A DNA stretch of 64,000 nt from Gordionus sp. m RMFG-2023 (lineage: Eukaryota > Nematomorpha > Gordioida > Chordodea > Parachordodidae): the NCBI RefSeq assembly GCF_954871325.1, contig NC_088777.1, positions 30,171,366-30,235,365 on the forward strand, given 5' to 3'. The notes under the pieces were generated by a model that was given only the letters and a program-made list of their open reading frames with translations, had not been told where the DNA came from and made no database searches. Made by a program: the position numbers and the translations under genes. This document shows, in pieces, positions 35,146 to 47,939 of the stretch; the first letter of the stretch is position 1; each line of letters starts with the position of its first letter.

Positions 35146-35814
35146 AAAAAAGGCATATACTAAGAGCCATGGACTTTATTTGTAATTATATAAATAGACT
35201 TGCAGATCTCTACTTTCAATAACAAATTTATAAATTGTTTTTATCGCAAATTTCCTCTTTATTCAAAATTCCTAGAGAGACATACTGAACATTAAAACTC
35301 CGTTATTTAGCCCACATGTCATAGATTCTGACGAAAGCCAGCAGGGGGCACACATCCTCGTTTATTTTACCTTGATATTCATTGTCTCATCTATTATCTA
35401 TCTAAATTTGATTTGGATATGAATTTTTGATATCTTGATGATGGAACAATCTGTAATGCTCTTTATAATTTCTTGAAGCCAATTTGACTCGTTCTTAATA
35501 AGTCCAATTCCAAAATCTGTTTCCATGATAACTATACAAAACCCTCACCTAGCAGGATTTAATTTTTTATTGAGTACATAAATAAATATAATTTAAAAAA
35601 AGTATATTCAAACATGTTTCAAATATTTGTTCATATTGAACGCAATAAGTATATATATATATACTTCATTAACATATTCTAAGAATAATAAAAATTTTGG
35701 AATTAACACATCAAAATAAGGTAAGTTTCTGATTCATACTCATACAGGCTTATTTTAATATATCCATCAACAAATTATGGAGAATACTAATTGCTTTTCA
35801 TTCTTGTGGGACAT

Positions 35815-35985
35815 CAGCTATAGTGTTGTTAAATGCTTGGTTTTTTTCGACCAATAACCCGTATCGAAATCGTAAAAAGTAACCCAACCCTGAGCCAGGG
35901 TCGAAAATCGACCCATTGGGCCTGTTGAGTCGACCCGGGTTGCTGCTGAGTTGGCTTACTAGTCGACTAGCTGGGTCAACAAAAT
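35815..35985 (+). other. GTCGAC/CGACCC-rich segment, transposon end (possible), copy 1
   Basis: Begins TAGTGTTGTTAAATG and is rich in GTCGACC and TCGACTAG motifs, unlike the A/T-rich surroundings. A similar segment with the same start is at 41800. The pattern suits hAT ends, but I find no opposite end. Confidence 0.35.
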
Positions 35986-35994
35986 ATATAAAAA

Positions 35995-38150
35995 ATTAAA
36001 CTAGAAAGATGCTCAAAAATCTTTGGTTCTAGTAATAAATTGGCACCGCCATTATATCTTACTCCATGAGAAAAAAATAAATGTGTAAATTTTGTAAAAA
36101 TTTATCTTAAGCCTAGTTAAAATTTTTGATACTAGAAAGATGTTCTTGAACCTTTGGGTCTTGTAATAAATTGGCACTGCTGTTATATTTTACTCCAAAG
36201 AAAAAAATTGGAATTTTTTAAAGACGTTGTTTTAAACCTAGTTAAATGTTTATGATATTAGGAAGATGTTCTAAAAGCTTTGGGTCTAGTAATAAATTTC
36301 CACTGCCATTATATTTTACTCCACAAGGAAAAAATAAATTGTGAAAATTTTTTAAAAGTTTATCTTAAGCCTAGATAAAAGTTTTTTATACTAGAAAGAT
36401 TTTCTTAGACCAGGCGCGTACGCAGCGAGGGGGGGGGGGTGGCAGGGGGGCAAATTCCCCCCTCCCAAAGACAAAAAATGCAGATGCCGGATTATATTTT
36501 TCAAAAATATTATTGTTTATATTAATTTGTTAATATTTATTCCTATCTCATATATATATTTAATTACATATATTTATGACATTCATCTACTAAGTTATTT
36601 TATCAATTAATTTCGATTTTAAGTTTTCCTTGGCGTAATATTTACCTATTATTTTTAAGTTTCTAGTAGCGTAATATTTATCTAAATTTCTAGTCAAATG
36701 ATAATTATCTCTGAAACTGCTTGTCCAGGGAGAAAGAAATTGCAAACTTGTCCACAACGATCGAGTCTCAGCCATCAAGCATTAACAGCTTTTATGGAAT
36801 TAGAAGAGCCGATTATTAAATGTTCTTAAATCTTTGAGTCTTGTAATAAATTGGCACTGTGTTATATTTTACTCCACGAGGAAAAAAATATATGAATTTT
36901 TTTTAAGACGTTGTTATAAACATAGTTAAATGCTTGTGATATTAGAAAAATGTTCTAAAACCTTTGGGTCTAGTAATGAATTGGTACTTCCACTATATTC
37001 TACTCCATGAAGAACTAAATTATAAAAAAATTTAAATTTTGTCTTAAACTTAGTTTAAAATATATGATACTAAAAAACAACTTTTGGGTTTAATAATAAG
37101 CACTGTTATTATATTTTAGTTTACGAGGAAAAAAAAATACGAAAATTTATAAAAAAATTTGCTCTAAGATTTTAGTTAAAAGTTTTTGATACTAGAAAGA
37201 GGTTCTAAAACTTTTGGGTCTAGTAATAAATTGGCGCTGTCTTTATATTTTACCCAACGAGGAAAAAAATTATGAAATTGTTTTTAAATTTTGTTTTAAG
37301 CCTAGTTATTACAGTAAAAAGTTGTTTAAAACTACTGGGTCAAATTGGCACTAGCATTTTATTTTACTCCACGAGGAAAAATTAATTATGAAAATTTTTT
37401 TAAATTATGTTTTAAGCTTAGTTAAAATTTTTTGATACTAAAAAATGTTCGAAAACTTTGGTTCTAGTAATAAATTGGCACTGCCATTATATTTTACCCC
37501 ATGAAAAAAAATAAATTATCGCGAGAATAAATAAATTATTTAATTTTTTTTAAGCCTAGTTAAATATTTTTGTTACTATAAAGATGTTCTAAAACATTTA
37601 AGTTCAAAGAAATTTCTAGTGCAATATTTTTTAACCCCCGCGGCAAATGTAAAAATAAAATTATATATTTATGTTTTAAGCAAGGTTCATATAGTATTAA
37701 ATCCACACTGCTATTCCATTTTATTCCACAAGGAAAGTTAAAATATAAATATTTTTAATAAATTTATTATGAAACTAGTTAAAAGTTCTTGATACTATTA
37801 ATTTTTTTTAAAACCTTTGATTTCATCGAGAGATTCCTATTGACATTATTTTTTGTAATTTCTTGCGTTAAAATTTAGAAATATTAAAAAAATATATATA
37901 TTTATGTTTTGAGCCCAAAGGTAAGTTTGGGTCTAGTAATAAATTGCCACTATCTTTCTCTTTTGATCCACAAGATAATTACAAATTTGAAAAATTTTAC
38001 GAACATTGTTTTGTGCCTTATAAAAAGTTTTTGATATTAGAAAAAAGTTCCAAAGCCTTAGTGTCTGTCTAGGATAAATTAATAATGGTATTATTTTTTA
38101 TTTATTTTAACATGAATTTAATTTAAAATTTTTGGTATTAGAAATGAGTG
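35995..38150 (+). repeat. Tandem array, about 128-bp unit, 15-16 diverged copies
   Basis: The unit carries GGGTCTAGTAATAAATTGGC, ATATTTTACTCCACGAGGAA and TAAGCCTAGTTAAAA. Landmarks at 36032, 36163, 36289, 36843, 36973, 37223, 37467 and 37932 give spacings near 126-131 bp. Copies decay to the right. An unrelated insertion splits the array at 36413-36825. Confidence 0.85.
36413..36825. mobile_element. Insertion within the 128-bp array, hAT-like left end
   Basis: Starts with CAGGCGCGTACGCAGCGAG and a G-run, looking like a hAT terminus. Array sequence on the two sides shares TTCTTAGA and TTCTTAAA, a possible 7/8 duplication. No matching right inverted repeat is seen, so it may be truncated. Confidence 0.45.
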
Positions 38151-38642
38151 GTATACCATTTGAAACTTATTAGGGGATTTGTAGTGGAAAAGAAAAGACT
38201 GGGGTAATCCCATTTTAAATTAAGACACTTGGATATATAAATTTATCCTAAAATAGATCTTAAATCGTTCATATATATGCTACAAATATTTTGAAATATT
38301 TAAATATTACAAATTTTTTATATCAAATTTGGATAATGTTTGTAAGACAAATAATTTTAACAAAAGTTGAACTATCGTAATTTGTGATTTTTACAAAAAT
38401 TTATGATAAATTATGTCAGAAAATTGATTAAAAATTACAGCAAAATAAAATTTTGTACGACACAAATAGTTTCCAAAGAATGATAAGGAAAAGATATCGA
38501 TATCTTATTTGGGGAGATTGTTATACCCCCTATTTTTTTCTTTTCTCCAGTATATTCCAAAACAAATGGTCTAAAAGCATTGTGGAAATGGGTAAAAATT
38601 TTTTAGAAATAACGATAAATCCCCAAAAAGATGTACTATACC

Positions 38643-40377
38643 TAGATCTGTGCGCCGGCCGGCCGCCGATCTTTTTTGGTTACGCCGAAAACGCCGCCGT
38701 TTAAGAAAATCACTCCAGCGCGCCGCCGTTTTTTGTGTTGGCGGCGCACAGCCGGCGCATAAATTTCTTTCATATTTTATACCTTTTTATTCTAATAATT
38801 GGTCAACGTCACTCTTGTAATTTCTTAATGTCAATCAGGATTTTGATGAATTTTTATTTTCTACTATTTTAAAATCATAATTATATTGACGTCATTATAG
38901 AATTCAATCAATCAAAAATCTAAAATTCCAAAAGTTACCATAATTTTACATATTTTTAAAATGGATGTATCTATATTTCATAATTCTATAAATAATTTTA
39001 GTATCCTAACTCTGGAAAAATCCAAAGTCTGGGAATTTTTTGCAAAAGAATTAGAGAAATTATTACTGCTCTAAGATATAAAACTGCAGAGGTTGAATTT
39101 ACAATTCGAGGAATATCAAAAATGTCTAAGTACAATAGATTTAACACCAGACATGTTAGATCTTGACAACATTGATCCATACCAGGTACCCGTTTTCAAA
39201 TTGACAATTCCAATGCATATGAAAACCTTAAAATTAAATGTCCCAACACGTTGGCATAGTATATTAATTATGCTAGTATCTGGATTAAATACGAATTTAA
39301 TTAATAATGCTTTGAAAAGAATTGGAAAGCACTTTCTCAAATTATGAATCTGATCTGGTAGAAAAACTATTAACATTTCTTTCAAAATTTAAAGAAACTG
39401 TAGAATTTCTTTCATTACAAAAAGGGCCTACTTTAAATTTGGCATTACTTTTTAGAAGTGAAATTGAAACACATTTAATAGTAAATGTTAGTGATAGTTC
39501 TAAAATTATTCACTTAAGGAAAATATGCTAAAAAAACTTGCGTTACGATTTCCGGTTTGTAATCTGCAAGTAATATTATATTAGTATATTCTTTTATTTT
39601 TTATTTAAAATTATTTAGGTATTGGCTTCTCTTTTAGATTCAAGATTTTAAAGATTGACAATTGTGTCAAAGTATTTAATAGAGAAAAATTGCTCACCTT
39701 CAGAATTTATAATAAAACATCTTAAACTTATAGAGAATGATGATAATCAGGTAGTAAATATAACATGAGTATGAAGATGAATGATTAAATTCAAGTTATT
39801 TGACAAAATTGGCAAATAAACATTCAACAAATATAAATTATGATTCCAAGTTAGGTGGCTTAGAACAAGAACCACAGTTTTCTTGGAAAACGACATTCAC
39901 AAGATATGGATGTTCTAAATTTTTAGAGAGAAAAGAAGAGTGAACTTCCAAATCTTTCCAGGCTCGACAAAAAAATTCTTTGCATTTCGGCGACTAGCAC
40001 ACCTAGTGAAAGAGTTTTTTCTACCGCTGGATTGACGTTAAATTAAAGGAGATCATCATTATGTCTCGAAAATTTAAATAAAATAATTTTTATACATGAT
40101 AATTATAAAATTACGAAATCGATTTTGGATATAATAAGTTTTCTGTTAAATGAATATTAAAAAATATTCCGAGATATCTGTAGAATTGTGTATATTTATT
40201 TGTTTCTTTAAAAAAAATTAATAAGCAATTAAAAAAATTTATGTTATAAAAATTTTTAACTGCGCCGATTTACGCTTATTTTATTGACGGCGGCTAAAAA
40301 TCGGCGCGCCGCCGGCCATCGATTAGTTTTTTGAAAATTGCGCCTGCCGCCGATAGTTTCGTCGGCGCACAGGTCTA
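38643..40377 (+). mobile_element. hAT transposon, second copy of the intron-1 family, dead
   Basis: The ends TAGATCTGTGCGCC and, read inward from the right, TAGACCTGTGCGCC match the element at 2975. Octamers ACTATACC (38635-38642) and ACTGTGCC (40378-40385) are a decayed target duplication. The + strand retains PTRWHSILIMLVSGL (39244-39290), KLLTFLSKFKETVEFLS (39360-39415) and a hATC piece (ISATSTPSERVFSTAG, 39985-40035). Subterminal GCCGCCG repeats are strong. The protein is interrupted and the N-terminal half is missing. Confidence 0.85.
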
Positions 40378-40385
40378 ACTGTGCC

Positions 40386-41797
40386 TATTTTTAATTTTAC
40401 TTTATGTCCTCTTAAAAAAAAATTTTCAATATTTTTTTATGTATCCCTATCATGTACTTTTCTGAATTCATTGAGTTTGATTATAAACAACTTATTATCA
40501 TAAAAATATGAATTTTTTTATTTCCTTATATCATTTCTTAAAATGCATGAAGCCCTAAAATTGTACTTTCTTTCAATTAACAATCCACCAATTATTCGAT
40601 TTTTTAAAATGATTTAAAAACGCATATCTGTGATTTACCCATTCCTCTATGTATAAGTTTCATTAAAAAAATTAAATCAATTATTGAAATATTAATTAAT
40701 TTAAAATTATTAAAATATTTGCTAACCGAAAAAAAAATGAAATATTTTTCCATTAAAAATAAAGGCAAAATTTAAAACGAATATAATTAAAATGGACAAA
40801 AAATCCAAGTCGATGCTTTAAGAGATATGTTATAGACATTGCATGTAAGATCTTAGGTCAGAATCTCTAGAAGAAATGGATGGAAATAAAAATTCCAAGT
40901 AGTCACATTGTCTATATAATCTTTGAATAATAAAAAAATTTGTTTGGTCAAAGTTGTTTAACCTCAGCCAAGTTTATAGATAAAAATAGCCAAAACTAAT
41001 TAATAAAAAATTAGACATCCGATAAGGATTTCTGCTAATCAACCTCAGGGTTATATTATAAATATAAATAAAATAAATTGTAATAAATAAAAATAAAAAT
41101 TGTGTAATGCTGACGCATAATTAGCCGAAATCCTTAGCCAATGCCTAATTAGTTTAGCTTATTTTTAGGCTAAGCCTAATTAGCATAGTTTATAGCCAAT
41201 TATGCAACACAAGATCAGACCACAATAAAACACTTATAAAATTTGAAAATAAAAATTTAAATCATGAAAATTTCCTTTCAAAAGTAATGAAAACAAGGAT
41301 TACGTTAAGTGACACACAATATATTGCCAACAGAAGCTCTTCGTTAGATTTTAAAAATGGGAAAATAACAATATTATTAAGGTATGTAATTAATGATATA
41401 TAAAATTTTTTCCACAAACACAACTGATTTTAATAATCTCGATTATTTTTATGAATATTTTAACAATATAATTTATGCAATTGAATTGTGAAAGAACGTT
41501 TAGTAAATTTAAAATAGGCTAAGGGCGAAGATGAGATGCAATAATTTATAGGCATTTTTTATTGATATCCTTAGTAAATTGTTGCTAGAAATAATTTTAT
41601 TTATTTACGCTAAAGTTCTAAACTGATGAGATATAATAGTTTTAAGAATTTTATCATTCTTTTAATTTATTTATTTAAATTCCATTTGGGAAATGCCTGA
41701 TTTTATACAATCAAATATGATTTGAATTATTTAAATTTTATAGTACTATATGTAATAATTGTAAATATGAAGTCAATAATTTTAATTGTGCAATTTA
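40386..41797. other. Non-genic stretch with a short open segment
   Basis: Mostly nondescript. 41217-41385 is open for about 56 codons (SDHNKTLIKFENKNLN...) and may be a transposon relic, but I cannot name it. 41120-41200 has repeated TAGCCTAATTAG-like palindromes. Confidence 0.4.
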
Positions 41798-41799
41798 GT

Positions 41800-42160
41800 G
41801 TTGTTAAATGGCTAAGCTGAGTCGACTTAGCTGCAACTTGAGCCTAGTTTCTAGTCGAAAAAACTACTCCTATTCGAGTCGACTCTATCTTTGCATTTTC
41901 TTAATAAGCCTAAAATAAACTCAGGTAAAGCATTAATGAAATTTACTTGATCTCTTAAATATCATTTTAAGCTAATAAAAAATTTCTAAACTATCGCTCC
42001 CTTGGCAACCTCTTCTCTCAAGAATGTTTACAATATATAAAAGAAATAATTTTGAAATATCGACCATAATTTAAAATTTTTAGAAAAAAGTATTTATATA
42101 AAAGATAAAATCAAAAATACTCACATCATCTACTCGCTGGGTCGGCTCAATTTTTTAAAT
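41800..42160 (+). other. GTCGAC-rich segment, transposon end (possible), copy 2
   Basis: Starts TAGTGTTGTTAAATG like the segment at 35815 and has GAGTCGACTTAGC and GAGTCGACTC motifs. Orientation is the same as the first copy. Confidence 0.35.
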
Positions 42161-42297
42161 TTATTTATAAGTAAATTATAATTTTTTATCTTCTTATCTT
42201 ATCTGTCACATTGGTCATAGACCTGCCGAAAGTGAACCAATGTGTATTATAAGGAGGCTCATCCTCCCTATAATTTTGCTGATTTTTTTCTCAAGGA

Positions 42298-44434
42298 CAG
42301 TGGCCCCTAGAACGAAGGGGGGGGCCGAAGCAACTGCTTCAGTAAATTTGAGTGAGGGTACTTTTCCCCAACTTAATATTTAATTTAATATATATTGACG
42401 GAAATTTTTCTAATTTTTTATAAGCATAATATGAATAGATAGTAGTATTCATATTTTAATTTAAATATCTTATCATCCCTCTCTCTCTTTTCTTAGGGAT
42501 CAAATGATACCATCAATATTGTTGGAAAAAGAATTGACAAACAGATCTTTTAATGAAAGCTTTTATGAAAAAACTAATATTGACAATAGCAAAATTGGTA
42601 GAAATTGGATTACTTATAGTATTAAAATGAATAAAGTTTTTTGCTTAACATGTCTCTTATTTGGAGGTCCACACACAAATTCAAAATGGACATGTGAAGG
42701 TCTAGATAAATGGCAGAATAAATATTAATCGTGATATTCTGCATGAATCTTCACAGGCACATATGATGGCCGATTATGGAAGGCTTTCTCACAATAAAAA
42801 TTCGATATTAAAATTTATAACACCCCAGAAAGAATGTGTAGATAATAACCGTTCTATAAATAAGAATTATAATAAGATGTTTAGATTATTTAATATCTCG
42901 TAACCAAGCCTACTGGGGGAACAGGCAACAAGAAAACAATATGATGGCCCTTATTAAGCTTATTGCAGATTCTGAACCTGTACTAAAAATGTATATACAA
43001 CAAGATGAAGAAAGAAAAAGGGATAAAAAAAATAAGGGATTAAAAACGAAATTATATTCAAATCTATTTTCATATAATAACATAAATATTCTCATTGAAA
43101 CCATGAAAAATATGGTTATAAAAAAAATTCAAAATATTACATTTAACAGGTGCTTTTCAATCATAGTTGATTCGAAATCAAAAGGAATAGCTTTGATAGT
43201 AAGATATGTTGAAAATAGTGAGACGCCGAAGCCTGATGAAAGACTGATTGACATATATTGTACGGGAAGTCTCGATATTAAGCATAATATTATATTCAAA
43301 CTAGACTCGATGAATTTACCCCTTGAATTTCTAGTTGGGCAAAGTTATGATGGCGCCTCAAACATGAGTGGAAGAATCAATGGTGTGTGCAGGCCTTGAT
43401 TAGAGCAGAGGCGCCAAAGGCAGCTTTTATTTGGTGTTATTTTCATCGATTAAATTTAATCATTGTTCAATTATGCCAATCAATTAAAGAACTTCGAAAT
43501 GTTCTAGGAATACTAGATAAGTTGAGGGCAGCTTTTACAAATTTAAAGGATTCTGAAGATCCTGCCACTTCCACTATGGCTAGTGCTATAGTCTTTAGAA
43601 TTGAAAAATTTGATTTTATCTTATCACTTTGTGTTTTGGATAAAATATTGTTGATAACAAGTTTGGCTTGTACAAAATTGCAAACCATTTCGAAGGATAT
43701 AGGGTTTGCAATAAATCAAATTCAATTGTCAAAAGATTGCTTGATTAATTTGAGAAGTATGATATAAATTATTATCTTAATTATTTTTTAATCTAATAGA
43801 TAATAACAAAGAATTTTTGGATGTTTTTTCAAAGGCACAAGATTTTATGAAGGAGAGAAATCTACCTTTTGATTTTGAAAGTTCTAGACATCAAACATTA
43901 CATTCCAAAAAGGAGAGGTATATATACTTTCATCATTAAATATAGAAATTTTTTTAACTTTAAAATAGGTGTGTTATATGTTGCACTTCCTAAAACCTCA
44001 TATACTGCCGAAAGAGTTATGAGTATAATTAAATTAACTAAAACAAGACTTCGTAGTACCCTGAAAGATTCATTTCTCAATAATTTAACCATATTATCAA
44101 TGGAAAAAAATTTATTTAAACAATTAAATATTGATGAAATTATAAATTCGCTTTCTCTTCCCCTAATTTATCTAAATTATTAATTTAAAAATAATATTTA
44201 TAAAGTATATTTTTTTTTATCTAAATTATTAATTTAAAAATAATATTTATAAAGTATATTTTTTTTGCATATTTATATTATATATTAAAAATTGATGCAA
44301 TAAAAATTATTTTTGGAATTTATGGGTGTCATAAAATAATTATCATTTTTTCGAGGGGGGGGGGGAATTTTCAGGGGGGAGGGGGAGGGGGGGGGTATTC
44401 TGCTTTATTCGCTCAGAAAGTGTAGGGGCCACTG
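42298..44434 (+). mobile_element. hAT transposon of DUF4371/ZMYM1 type with perfect target duplication
   Basis: The ends are CAGTGGCCCCTAGAACG and, read inward from the right, CAGTGGCCCCTACACTT. CTCAAGGA flanks both sides (42290-42297, 44435-44442). Coding parts in order: a TTF-type zinc-finger region (RNWITYSIKMNKVFCLTCLL, 42598-42660); a DUF4371 region (RNQAYWG..QENNMMALIKL, 42900-42965; RCFSIIVDSKSKGIALIVRY, 43150-43210); QSYDGASNMSG (43340-43372); IWCYFHRLNLII (43430-43465); and hATC (TAERVMSIIKLTKTRLRS, 44004-44057). A few frame changes and stops separate the blocks, and the DUF4371 catalytic D appears as DSK. Recently inserted by its ends, but inactive. Confidence 0.9.
44170..44267. repeat. 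49-bp tandem duplication near the 3' end of the hAT
   Basis: ATCTAAATTATTAATTTAAA at 44170 is repeated at 44219 with almost no difference. Confidence 0.85.
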
Positions 44435-44442
44435 CTCAAGGA

Positions 44443-45540
44443 TACCAACAAACCTTGTAATACAGATGTATATTTACCAAAATGAGTGGAATTATGCCCT
44501 ATTCAATTTATAGTTTTTGAGTGAGGTATAATAGTTATGAGTGTAAGGAGAAAAAGGTAAAAAAAAGAAAAACTATATCTTCCTAATACAAAATACCTAT
44601 TAATTATTTAGTTATAAAAAATTTTCTCGTTAAGGTATTGTATTTTGTAAACATTTAGTAATTTTATGTAATCAGTAAAAGACAATATTTTAACTTCATT
44701 TTATCGGAAAATTTATAGTTTTATTTGCTTCTCATTTTATCAAATTTATATATCTCTTTATCATACTTTATAAAATAAGATTATAAACAAAATTTTATAG
44801 GTAAGATAGTTAATTTGGAAAACTAGATAACATTAACGGTTTGACTAAACTACAAATGCCAAGGTAAACTACAAATGCTTAAGTAAAAATTTTTGTTATA
44901 TTCTCTTTTTATTGGAGCGAGGTTCATTTTCTTATTCTATAAATAACTTATAAAAAATTATATTCTTTAGATATATTCAATAATAAATGAATAGACATTA
45001 ATAGTTGTATTTCCTTTTATCTCATTATAAAGAGTTTAAATCCTTTATTATAATTAAATTAAAAATAATTATAGTTAAATTAAAAATAATTATAATTACA
45101 TTTTAAATTTCATTATTATTAAATCCGCAAGTTGGCGTATTATTATTTTATAAAAAAAATTAATTATTTTTTGTTATAATATACTTTAAAATCATATTGT
45201 ATTATTACTTAAAAAGTAAGTAAGCTAAATTCCATTTATTATCTATCAAAAATCTCTTTCAATTAATAGAATATTGTTTTAAAATATTGATTAAATTCCT
45301 GATATCACCCAAAAAGCTTGCAACACTTCCTTTAACATAATCAGGTAGTAAATATTGCTCAGTTTTAACCTGATATGACCCAAAAAGCTTGCACCACTTT
45401 TAGAAAGAATTTATAACTTTAAAAACTTATACATCAAGCAGTACCAATACACTCAGCTCTTTCAATTGATAGGAAAAATTTAACCTTTAACCCAATTTCT
45501 TTTAACATTAAAACTTTAAAAAACAATATAGCATTTCAAT
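44443..45540. other. Non-genic stretch with a short direct repeat
   Basis: No gene seen. CCTGATATCACCCAAAAAGC near 45298 and CCTGATATGACCCAAAAAGC near 45370 are a roughly 72-bp-spaced direct repeat. Confidence 0.5.
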
Positions 45541-45544
45541 TATG

Positions 45545-47235
45545 TCTTTTAGATATTGGTGGCAAGGAATGCGGCAAGATGTCATTGACTTTGTAAAATC
45601 ATGCGACCTATGTCAAAGATACAATTCCTGATTTGACAAAACAAGTTTGGAAATGCAGTCTATTCCTATTCCATCTAAGGTATGGACACAAATAGGGGTA
45701 GAACTATATTCATTGCCAGAGAGCATTGATGGGTTCAAATATGTTGCTGTTGATTATTTTTCAAAATATATCGAAGCACAGCTTATAAATGATAAGCCCA
45801 TTCAGTGACCCTCTTTTTATACTCTCTGTTATGCAGGCATGGCAGAGTCAAGGTTGATGAAATTTTTATAATATAATGATATTTATCATATTTATAGGTC
45901 CAAATTAATGATCAGGGGCGCGAGTTTGTAAATCAAGTGAGCAATGAATATCACAAACTCGTGGGAACCCAGCAGAGAGTGACAAGTGCCTACCATCCTC
46001 AGGCTAATGGCATGGTAGAGAGAGCCAATCGTACTCTTCAAAATTTCCTTTTGAAGTGTACAAAAGGCAATCAGAAAGATTGGCCTGGAGTTCTCCCTGG
46101 TATTGTATTTGCCTACAATACATCAAGGCATGAATCCTCAAAATTTATGCCATATGAGATGATGTATGGCAGGAAAGCTTTACTGCCCTGTGAGGTATGA
46201 TATATATATCATAATTTGTATAAAATTATTATATATAATAAATATTTATTTTTATTATTTAAGGATGATAGAGAACCAGAAACAGATTATGACTGCAATT
46301 TCCAAAAAGGGCAGACAATATGAAAGGCATATTCAAGACTGCAACAAAAAATATTATAAAGGCTCAGCTTATGCAGCAACGAGATTATAAAACTCGTAAT
46401 GCTGCTAAGAATGCACTTTATCACATAAATGATAAAGTGCTTGTGTGGAATAATCGTCGGACTGACAGGAAAGGAGGGAAAATCTTGCAGCCTTGGGTAG
46501 GTCCTTATACAATTGTTAAAATTGTTAATAGTAAATTTATTATTTTTTAACAAAATATTTATACATATTTAGGCAATGTAGAATTATCCTCTGATCAGGG
46601 TAGTTATATTTTTTAAAAATATGTTATTATTTAATTATCAAATTTAGATGACGAAATTATTTGGAAGCAATAATACCAAAGAAAATTGGTGAACTTTTTC
46701 TGCCCACAACAAGGAACTGGAAGGTATATCACTCTAAACGGTTCAATTTCAAAGTAATTGGACGTTATCCCAAGATAAAATGTGGTATATTAAAAGAAAT
46801 TTTTACAACCGATCATATTGTGGGTGATGGGAACTGTTTTTTTAGGTTAGTATCTAATAATATTTAATTATTTACCATGTTTATAGGTGTATAAGACAAG
46901 AGATATCAAATACCCAGGAAAATTATAATTACCTTAGAGAGGAATGTGTTCTTTTTATGAGGAGCGAAGATTTCAAATTGGAAATGGGAAAATTTATAGG
47001 ATATCCTGTAGAGGAATACCTAGTTAACAGAAATGTTATTGGAAACGGTGTCTGGGCAACAGAGGTAGAAATATTATCTATGGCCACATTGTTACAGACA
47101 AATATATTAATCTATACCCAATATAAGTGGGCTTATTATTCGCCCATGAAATTTTTTAATAATATTAAAATATTTATTTATGCAATGTAAATAACAATCA
47201 TTTTGTTAGAATTATATCAATGTGATTATCTATTC
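45545..47235 (+). mobile_element. Integrase-OTU element, Ginger1-like, with small introns; broken
   Basis: Parts in order on the + strand: the end of an integrase zinc site (RYWWQGMRQDVIDFVKSC..C, 45552-45625); the DDE core (QIGVELYSLPESIDGFKYVA, 45690-45745; NDQGREFVNQVS, 45907-45942; SAYHPQANGMVERANRTL, 45985-46038); a GPY/F module (VLVWNNRRTDRKGGK then WVGPYTI, 46438-46520); and an OTU cysteine protease-like start (IVGDGNCFFR, 46818-46847), continued by REECVLFMRSEDF (46937-46975) and YPVEEYLVNRNVIGNGVWAT. Small GT-AG introns fit at about 45808-45898, 46195-46264 and 46847-46886. Gypsy-like integrases with GPY/F and OTU modules are, as I recall, features of Ginger1 DNA transposons. No ends were found, so a retroelement origin is not excluded. 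Confidence 0.7.
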
Positions 47236-47900
47236 TAATATTTTTATTCCATTATATTTATTGCAATTTAGTTGAAAGATGATAATCGGTAAGTATCTTT
47301 TTGTTAAATGTTATTGTACTCTATTCTAATATTTTTATTCCATTATATTTATTGCAATTTAGTTGAAAGATGATAATCGGTAAGTATCTTTTTGTTAAAT
47401 GTTATTGTACTCTATATTTTTATAAAAAGTACAATAGTTTGACATCCTTTTTATAAGTTGAATTCTATTCAATTGCAAATTTAAATTATATTTATTGCAT
47501 TTTATATTTATTGCAATTTAGTTGAAAGATGATAATTGGTAAGTATCTTTTTGTTAAATGTTATTGTACTCTATATTTTTATTAATAGTTATTTTTATAA
47601 AAAGTACAATAGTTTGACATCCTTTTTATAAGTTGAATTCTATTCAATTGCAAATTTAAATTATATTTAATGCATTTTATATTTTTTTTAATACTTCATC
47701 TTTTTCTTAAATGTTATTCAATTGCGAATTTATACAATATATTTATTACATTTTATATTTTTTATTAATAGTTATTTTTATAAAAAAAACAACAATAGTT
47801 ACCCATCTTTTTGATGAGTTAAGTCCTATTCAATTGCTAATTTATATTATTAAGCTTTTTATATTTTTTATTAATAGATATTTTTATAAAAAGTACGATA
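47228..47900 (+). repeat. Tandem repeats of about 90 and about 160 bp next to the integrase-OTU element
   Basis: The block with GCAATTTAGTTGAAAGATGA and TAAGTATCTTTTTGTTAAAT is present at about 47270, 47360 and 47512. A second block with AGTTTGACATCCTTTTTATA and AGTTGAATTCTATTCAATTG follows at about 47430 and 47610, with a degraded third copy near 47800. Non-coding. Confidence 0.8.
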
Positions 47901-47939
47901 TTGAATCATTTGATGAATGGTATGTAATTTATGTTTAAA

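Noticed and set aside
38453-38704. 83-codon open frame
   Set aside because: It runs across the left boundary of a hAT insertion (38643), so its C-terminal part is transposon terminal sequence. There is no sign of a real gene.
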